Below the pieces are notes generated by a model. It had not been told where the DNA came from. It made no database searches and saw only the letters and a program-made list of their open reading frames with translations. Of a stretch of DNA of 9,416 nt, positions 6,301 to 9,416 are shown piece by piece (positions within the stretch are counted from its first letter, which is position 1; each line of letters opens with the position of its first letter). The position numbers were made by a program, and so were the translations under genes. Source of the DNA: Pseudoselenomonas ruminantium (lineage in GTDB: Bacteria; Bacillota; Negativicutes; Selenomonadales; Selenomonadaceae). Location of the stretch: contig DJYL01000032.1 of the NCBI GenBank assembly GCA_002448495.1, positions 2,842 through 12,257 of the forward strand, written 5' to 3'.

Positions 6301-6555
6301 AATAGTTACATTGTCCGCCCAGACCTCAATATTATCATTGCCTGTCCCACCATCTACCAGCGAGTTTTTTGCATCTCTATAGACATTGATCGTATCATTG
6401 CCTGCCCCACCGTAAATATACGAATTACTCCCCCAGGAATCGATTTTATCATTCCCGCCCAAAGCGTAAATAACGGATTTTTTTCCGCCACTATAAAAAT
6501 ATTCCGAGGTGTTATCTCCCAAAATCCAATCATTATCGTCCCAGCTGTACGCCAT
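3349..6555 (-). CDS. Secreted RTX (calcium-binding repeat) protein with an embedded gluzincin-like metallopeptidase domain
   Basis: Encodes 1068 residues with no N-terminal signal peptide, as expected for type I secretion; the C-terminus would carry the export signal. Residues about 33-160 are a first RTX-like block of 18-20-residue rungs (GNDTINVY, GNDNIEVW, GNDTVTVY). Residues 165-239 are a cap module. Residues about 240-570 form a globular region with HELTH at 462-466 and E485 in EGSAD (HEXXH-x18-E-x3-D), the zinc-ligand layout of gluzincins rather than serralysins. Residues about 574-1060 are a second RTX region holding two 177-residue tandem copies (621-797, 798-974) and ending in a FIFRKGYGQDTI module. 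The catalytic role is inferred from the motif, and the substrate is unknown. Start: ATG with AGGTGG (6568..6563) at 7 nt. Promoter at 6664-6692. No secretion genes are in the window. Adhesin or S-layer-like roles are alternatives. Confidence 0.82.
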   Translation of the reverse strand: MAYSWDDNDWILGDNTSEYFYSGGKKSVIYALGGNDKIDSWGSNSYIYGGAGNDTINVYRDAKNSLVDGGTGNDNIEVWADNVTIQTGSGNDTVTVYGKNAKISVGSGKNYLTLYDTQKTAVTGSAGNDEIEFVPSIYSNVNKFTSVTMTGGKGNDILHATNGADEFRYAKGDGNDVIHDYSGEDFIHLTSGSITDSYVSGNDVILEVGEGSIRVKNAKGKAIAVMDAKGNKTARVYGNRGKADQSFIQTFMHTLAGTSARGVAALDQAVRSSSPFKNFQDLRNHFLADCQKASSAEQFLESYCGINLNNKDTGAITGWEAGGVTTKTAESVVQGSGKMKNFTGTSFTKRGLTFIIPKGLNAAQQQVVNGLYTWWADGALKLIEESYGFSFTNAALRTIQVDFYSDSSAFAWASAGYQYDSMGRVSNLTLNINMAHTGTLNTGDANGSCSGNAGYMDRLLAHELTHSIMETNLRCFSSLPNFIVEGSADLTAGSDKTNEMKALAANPSALADYVNPAYNISEDRYVYAAGYMLLRYLGQQASRSYVPQGLSFDAKHTVLTAANAFSGTLDAGLYAGTFKTFDASRATKSVKIYGNAQNNTIYASKGGGTMRGQAGNDTLVGGAGKDVIWYGNGDGTDTVKNYTSGKDSIRIYKGSLASGSVSGKDAVLKVGTGAVKIAGGAGKTVSVMNANGNTVQHVFGVANKNTAWNYTAGYGYHGANKTDSLKITGAKAVSINLGNAAMFGNIDKIDASKATGKVTLTGGANSVTLLGGSAADVLTAGKAGAVLNGGKGNDTLTGGAGKDVIWYGTGDGTDTVKNYTSGKDSIRIYKGSLASGSVSDKDAVLKVGTGAVKVAGGAGKTVSVTNANGNTVQHVFGVTNKNTTWNYTVGYGYHGANKTDSLKVTGAKAVSINLGNAAMFGNIDKIDASKATGKMTLTSGSAYVALTGGSAADVLKAGKAGATLEGGKGKDMLYGGAGKDKFIFRKGYGQDTILSSGKGDIAYLYNIVKIGQAKFSLSQGVLSMKFTGSSDTLAVKNWSASGLNTVVLGDGTKYQLGLSKGKITTKKI
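3634..4164 (-). repeat. 531-bp in-frame tandem repeat, copy 2
   Basis: Codes for residues 798-974 of the RTX protein, directly abutting copy 1 with an exact 177-codon period. By hand comparison about 156 of 177 residues are identical to copy 1. Differences concentrate in the last 35-40 residues, and the DNA of the central part is nearly identical. Confidence 0.9.
4165..4695 (-). repeat. 531-bp in-frame tandem repeat, copy 1
   Basis: Codes for residues 621-797. The unit opens with GGAGKDVIWYG and combines a cap-like half (about 625-700, similar to the diverged module at 165-239) with a second half (about 705-797) whose diverged relative precedes it at about 574-614. A third unit begins at 975 but departs into the C-terminal module. 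Confidence 0.9.
6076..6459 (-). repeat. N-terminal RTX-like rung repeats within the RTX gene
   Basis: Residues about 33-160 hold six or so degenerate 18-20-residue units built on GNDxIxV followed by a strand ending in GG or GS. The spacing is longer than the classical nine-residue GGxGxDxUx repeat. That suggests a beta-helix in which only part of the turns bind calcium. Confidence 0.65.
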
Positions 6556-6602
6556 ACCTATCCCACCTTTGCATTTTTCAAGCTTTCCTTAAACGAACAG
6601 GT

Positions 6603-6638
6603 GTGCTGATTAAATTCGTCCTTCTTTATAATCAACAC
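6603..6638 (-). other. Hairpin in the RTX gene leader
   Basis: In the mRNA the arms 6638..6629 and 6612..6603 pair over 10 bp with one G-U, enclosing a 16-nt loop that contains AAGGA. It lies between the predicted transcription start (about 6657) and the gene's ribosome site (6568). No start codon follows the AAGGA at a useful distance, so a leader peptide is not supported. A regulatory role is possible but unproven. Confidence 0.3.
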
Positions 6639-6663
6639 GCCTCAACTCAGCTTATCTGATTCA

Positions 6664-6692
6664 ATTATAGCACTTTGTCTGTTAACAAACAA
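6664..6692 (-). promoter_or_regulatory. Promoter of the RTX gene
   Basis: On the minus strand TTGTTT (6692..6687), a 17-nt spacer and a perfect TATAAT (6669..6664) with an upstream TG (extended -10, TGCTATAAT) predict a start near 6657. The leader is about 100 nt. This gives the RTX gene transcription independent of the cyclase genes, although no terminator separates them. Confidence 0.75.
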
Positions 6693-6693
6693 A
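6674..6693. promoter_or_regulatory. Palindromic operator candidate over the RTX promoter
   Basis: TTTGTCTGTTAACAAACAAA is a 20-bp inverted repeat with 9 of 10 position pairs symmetric, centred on GTTAAC at 6683/6684. It covers the -35 box and most of the spacer, the classic place for a dimeric repressor. It resembles no operator I can name with confidence. Confidence 0.45.
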
Positions 6694-6708
6694 ACCATTT
6701 TTAACTTT

Positions 6709-8403
6709 TTACGTTGTTTCCATCCTCCCAATAACCACACAGTTGCGTCCATTATTTTTTGCTTTGTAAAGGGCATCATCTACTCGCTTAAACAGCATTG
6801 CGGTGGTGTCGTTTTCCGTCTGCCAAAGGGTTATGCCGATGCTGCAGGTAATCCTGTGACCTGCCAGTGGTGTTTGCGCTACATGTTGACGAATTTTTTC
6901 TGCCAGTACACGCAGCTCTTCCATTTCAGCGATATCGGCAATCACCAAAAATTCCTCTCCGCCCCAGCGGATACAGCTTTTTCCTTTGTCCAACTGCTGC
7001 CGCACAACTGTCGCGAAGGCCCTCAGCACAGCATCGCCCACCTCATGACCATAGCTGTCATTGATACGCTTGAAAAAATCAATATCCATCATCAACAGCC
7101 CAAAGGGCTGCCCATTCTTGCGGGCTCTGGCCACAAAAGATGCCAGCAATTCTTTCAGCTTGTTGCGGTTCCAACAACCGGTAAGGGCATCCGTTTCTGA
7201 CTTGCGGTGCATGACCGCTGCTTCCTGCTCCAGTCCCGCATTCTGCTTCACCAGATGCTCCTCATGACGCACCTGCTCCCGCAGAATGATTACAACAAAA
7301 AACAAAAAAGCGTAAACACCCAGCGGCGACAAATACATATGCCAGGGCAGCAGATGATAATGCCCCGCCACGCCATCAAAAACGCCCAACAAGGTAAAGG
7401 CAGCCGTAGGCAGCATCACTGCCCGGCACAAAACATCGCCTTCCTGAGCAGCCAATATGCACCAATAAATCGCCAAACCTTCCCCTAGCGGCAGGAACAG
7501 GTAATACACCCCCATCAGACGGTTCATCGTATGGTATCCCATCAATTCACCGCTCATTGCGACCGCAAAGAGGCCAATATTTACCGCCAACACATAATTC
7601 ATATAGGCGTAAGGCTTTTCCTTCAAAAGATTCGCTAAAATCAAATTAGCAGAAATCGGTAAAAGATAGGCCAATATGCTCAGACCATACCACCAAAAAA
7701 CAGGCCAGTCCCAAAATAGGCTTTTCACATTGGAGGCACAAACCAGCCAGAGTACAAACACCAGCATAAAGAGAATAATATAGCCATACAGCCTTTTCCA
7801 GCCCGGATGATTAAAGTAGTAATAAAGGAACATGATAAAAATAATGGCAACTCCCACCGGAAAGGCCAATACCAGAGAAACATCCGAAAAAAAGAGCTGC
7901 GCCATCTGCATCTGCTCGGTGTCCACAGAAAACATGCTGAACCAGCCCAAATCCTGCGGAGAATTGGCATAAAGCTCCATTACCAGCAGCTGTTCCCCCT
8001 GAAAATCCGGCAAAGAAAGCATATATGGCTGCGAGCCTTCATCAAAACGCCGCGGTTGAAAGTCTCCTGCAGAAAAAAAGAACTCGTCTCCCAGCCACAT
8101 GCGCACAGCCTGCTTGGACGTCATAAAGAGCAAAACTCTTTTTTGCGGTTCCAAGTCCTGCACAGGTATAGCCAATAACAGCCGTTCTGTTCCCTGCTTA
8201 AAGACGGGGCGCCTGTCCCAATCATACGCCGCCCAATCGCTGATGTTCTCCCGGACGAATTCCGGCACACTCTGCTCACTAGGCAGGGGCTGATTAAGCT
8301 CATAATATCGCCATATACCATTAAGCTGTGCAGCCTCACCGCCTGCAGCCATTCCCAACCATAAACTCAGACAGAGCAACAGGCTGTATATCATTTTTCC
8401 CAT
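6709..8403 (-). CDS. Membrane diguanylate cyclase, 7TMR-DISM type (DISMED2-like sensor, 7 TM, GGDEF)
   Basis: Encodes 564 residues from the ATG at 8403. Residues 1-24 are a signal peptide (MIYSLLLCLSLWLGMAAGGEA). Residues about 25-170 form an extracytoplasmic beta-rich domain like the 7TMR-DISMED2 ligand-binding module. About seven hydrophobic helices follow (173-197, 205-223, 235-258, 267-284, 296-318, 326-343, 357-374), then a short coiled coil and a GGDEF domain from about 400. The GGEEF active site (481-485, RWGGEEFLVI) and the MMDIDFFKRINDSYGH substrate/metal segment are intact, so it should make cyclic-di-GMP from two GTP. No RxxD inhibitory site precedes GGEEF, suggesting no product feedback. 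The start was chosen because AAGGGGG (8418..8412) sits 8 nt upstream and the gene then begins 19 nt after the preceding paralogue's stop; the reading frame is open to 8520 but that part overlaps the paralogue. Confidence 0.88.
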   Translation of the reverse strand: MGKMIYSLLLCLSLWLGMAAGGEAAQLNGIWRYYELNQPLPSEQSVPEFVRENISDWAAYDWDRRPVFKQGTERLLLAIPVQDLEPQKRVLLFMTSKQAVRMWLGDEFFFSAGDFQPRRFDEGSQPYMLSLPDFQGEQLLVMELYANSPQDLGWFSMFSVDTEQMQMAQLFFSDVSLVLAFPVGVAIIFIMFLYYYFNHPGWKRLYGYIILFMLVFVLWLVCASNVKSLFWDWPVFWWYGLSILAYLLPISANLILANLLKEKPYAYMNYVLAVNIGLFAVAMSGELMGYHTMNRLMGVYYLFLPLGEGLAIYWCILAAQEGDVLCRAVMLPTAAFTLLGVFDGVAGHYHLLPWHMYLSPLGVYAFLFFVVIILREQVRHEEHLVKQNAGLEQEAAVMHRKSETDALTGCWNRNKLKELLASFVARARKNGQPFGLLMMDIDFFKRINDSYGHEVGDAVLRAFATVVRQQLDKGKSCIRWGGEEFLVIADIAEMEELRVLAEKIRQHVAQTPLAGHRITCSIGITLWQTENDTTAMLFKRVDDALYKAKNNGRNCVVIGRMETT

Positions 8404-8422
8404 CAACTCCGCCCCCTTATCC

Positions 8423-9416
8423 TCACTCCATAACCACCTGATTGCGGCCATTGCATTTTGCTGCATATAAAGCATCATCCATACGGCGGAAAATGCCCAC
8501 CTGACTGTCATTGCCATCATACCATTGCGCCACGCCGGCGCTGACTGTAATTTGCCGATGGCGGAAAAATTGATGGATTTCCACCTGCTGCCGGATTTTT
8601 TCAGCCAGTTCGCGCGCCTGTTCTCGATTTAGACCAGGACAATAGATAACAAATTCTTCCCCGCCCCAGCGGAAAACTTCCTGCTTGCCTGCCAATTGCG
8701 AACGCACGACTTCGCTAAACTGATACAACGCCCGGTCTCCGGCTTCATGACCATAATGATCATTAATTTCCTTGAAATAATCAATATCCATCATCACCAG
8801 AGAAAACGCCTTGCCCCCAGCGATTTGCTGACGGATAAAATCTTCAAACGCCCCCCGGTTGCGGCAGCCCGTCAGTTCGTCCAATTCCGCCTTGGCCATA
8901 GTCGCGGCAATCTCGGCCAGGAGTTCCTCTGCATGAGCCTCCAATTCCCGTTCCCGGATAACCTGCTCCCGCACCATACAGACGACAAAACTGCTGCAGG
9001 CGTAAATCCCCAAAGGCAATAAGTAGACATGCCAACGCCAAAAATGCAGATACAACAGCACGCCATCTGCTATTCCCAAGCCCCCCATGACAATCATGGG
9101 AACCATCGCAAATTGAGCATAGATGTTTTTCCGCTTAATAGCCTCCCACATATTGCGAAAAACAAAGACCTGCAGACAGAGAACTGCTGCATAAAGAAGC
9201 TGACGGCACATAACCAGCCCGTCAAAGCCCGCCAATTCCAAGGTCAACGCCAGAGCGGCCAAAACGGCATAAATCTTGACCACACGCTTTACCGACAGGC
9301 GCAAATCCTCTTCGAGAACTTCTACTATAATGGAATTTGCCGCCACGGGCAAAAGATAACAAATAAAATTTTCCAAAAAGCGCCAGATTACCGGTACATT
9401 CCACAGAAACTGCTTG
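8423..9416 (-). CDS. Paralogous membrane diguanylate cyclase (5' part outside the window)
   Basis: The frame is open to the window edge, so the protein is partial. The visible 330 residues begin KQFLWNVPVIWRFLENFICY, which aligns with the membrane segment of the downstream cyclase (SLFWDWPVFWWYGLSILAY). The full protein is therefore presumably also of 7TMR-DISM type. A TTG at 9376 could serve as a start but lies within this conserved stretch and has no ribosome site. About five membrane helices are visible, then a short coiled coil (HAEELLAEIAATMAKAELDE) and a GGDEF domain with MMDIDYFKEINDHYGH and RWGGEEFVIY. The active site is intact, and again there is no RxxD site in front of GGEEF. The stop lies 19 nt before the next cyclase, so the two form an operon produced by tandem duplication and later divergence. 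Confidence 0.87.
   Translation of the reverse strand, partial: KQFLWNVPVIWRFLENFICYLLPVAANSIIVEVLEEDLRLSVKRVVKIYAVLAALALTLELAGFDGLVMCRQLLYAAVLCLQVFVFRNMWEAIKRKNIYAQFAMVPMIVMGGLGIADGVLLYLHFWRWHVYLLPLGIYACSSFVVCMVREQVIRERELEAHAEELLAEIAATMAKAELDELTGCRNRGAFEDFIRQQIAGGKAFSLVMMDIDYFKEINDHYGHEAGDRALYQFSEVVRSQLAGKQEVFRWGGEEFVIYCPGLNREQARELAEKIRQQVEIHQFFRHRQITVSAGVAQWYDGNDSQVGIFRRMDDALYAAKCNGRNQVVME

Noticed and set aside
8404..8520. 39-codon N-terminal extension of the downstream cyclase
   Set aside because: It would overlap the conserved end of the upstream cyclase and would place the obvious signal peptide internally; the ATG at 8403 has a proper ribosome site.

Overview
The window most likely comes from a diderm Firmicute of the Negativicutes (Selenomonas or a near relative). 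This rests on three things: base composition near 50% GC with strong AGGAGG-type ribosome sites; a large signal-peptide-less RTX protein of the kind exported by type I systems across two membranes; and a diaminopimelate decarboxylase of the type I associate with anaerobic Firmicutes and Bacteroides. The genus is inference.

Left part (1-1825, all minus strand). Reading right to left, a PAP2-family lipid phosphatase is followed 45 nt later by a coiled-coil plus DUF2325-like protein. After a 200-nt non-coding gap come a small DUF1232 membrane protein and the first codons of DNA topoisomerase III (topB), which runs off the window. The gap is the most interesting spot. It holds a good sigma-70 promoter overlapped by a Fur-box-like palindrome, then about 85 nt that include a small hairpin and a CUCUCC stretch, then a strong intrinsic terminator. 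This is the layout of an iron-regulated small RNA.

Middle (1826-3282). A divergent control region carries a perfect-consensus promoter (TTGACA-17 nt-TATAAT) for the plus-strand lysA-like gene. A perfect 34-nt palindrome lies between lysA and the convergent RTX gene and can terminate both.

Right part (3349-9416, all minus strand). Two tandem paralogous membrane diguanylate cyclases (7TMR-DISM type plus GGDEF; the upstream one is cut by the window edge) are followed by a 1068-residue RTX protein with its own promoter. The RTX protein has calcium-binding repeats on both sides of a gluzincin-like HELTH metallopeptidase core. Its C-terminal half contains a recent 531-bp in-frame tandem duplication. 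A near-perfect 20-bp palindrome overlaps the -35 region of its promoter. Whether cyclic-di-GMP made by the neighbouring cyclases affects this secreted protein is an inference from gene order only.
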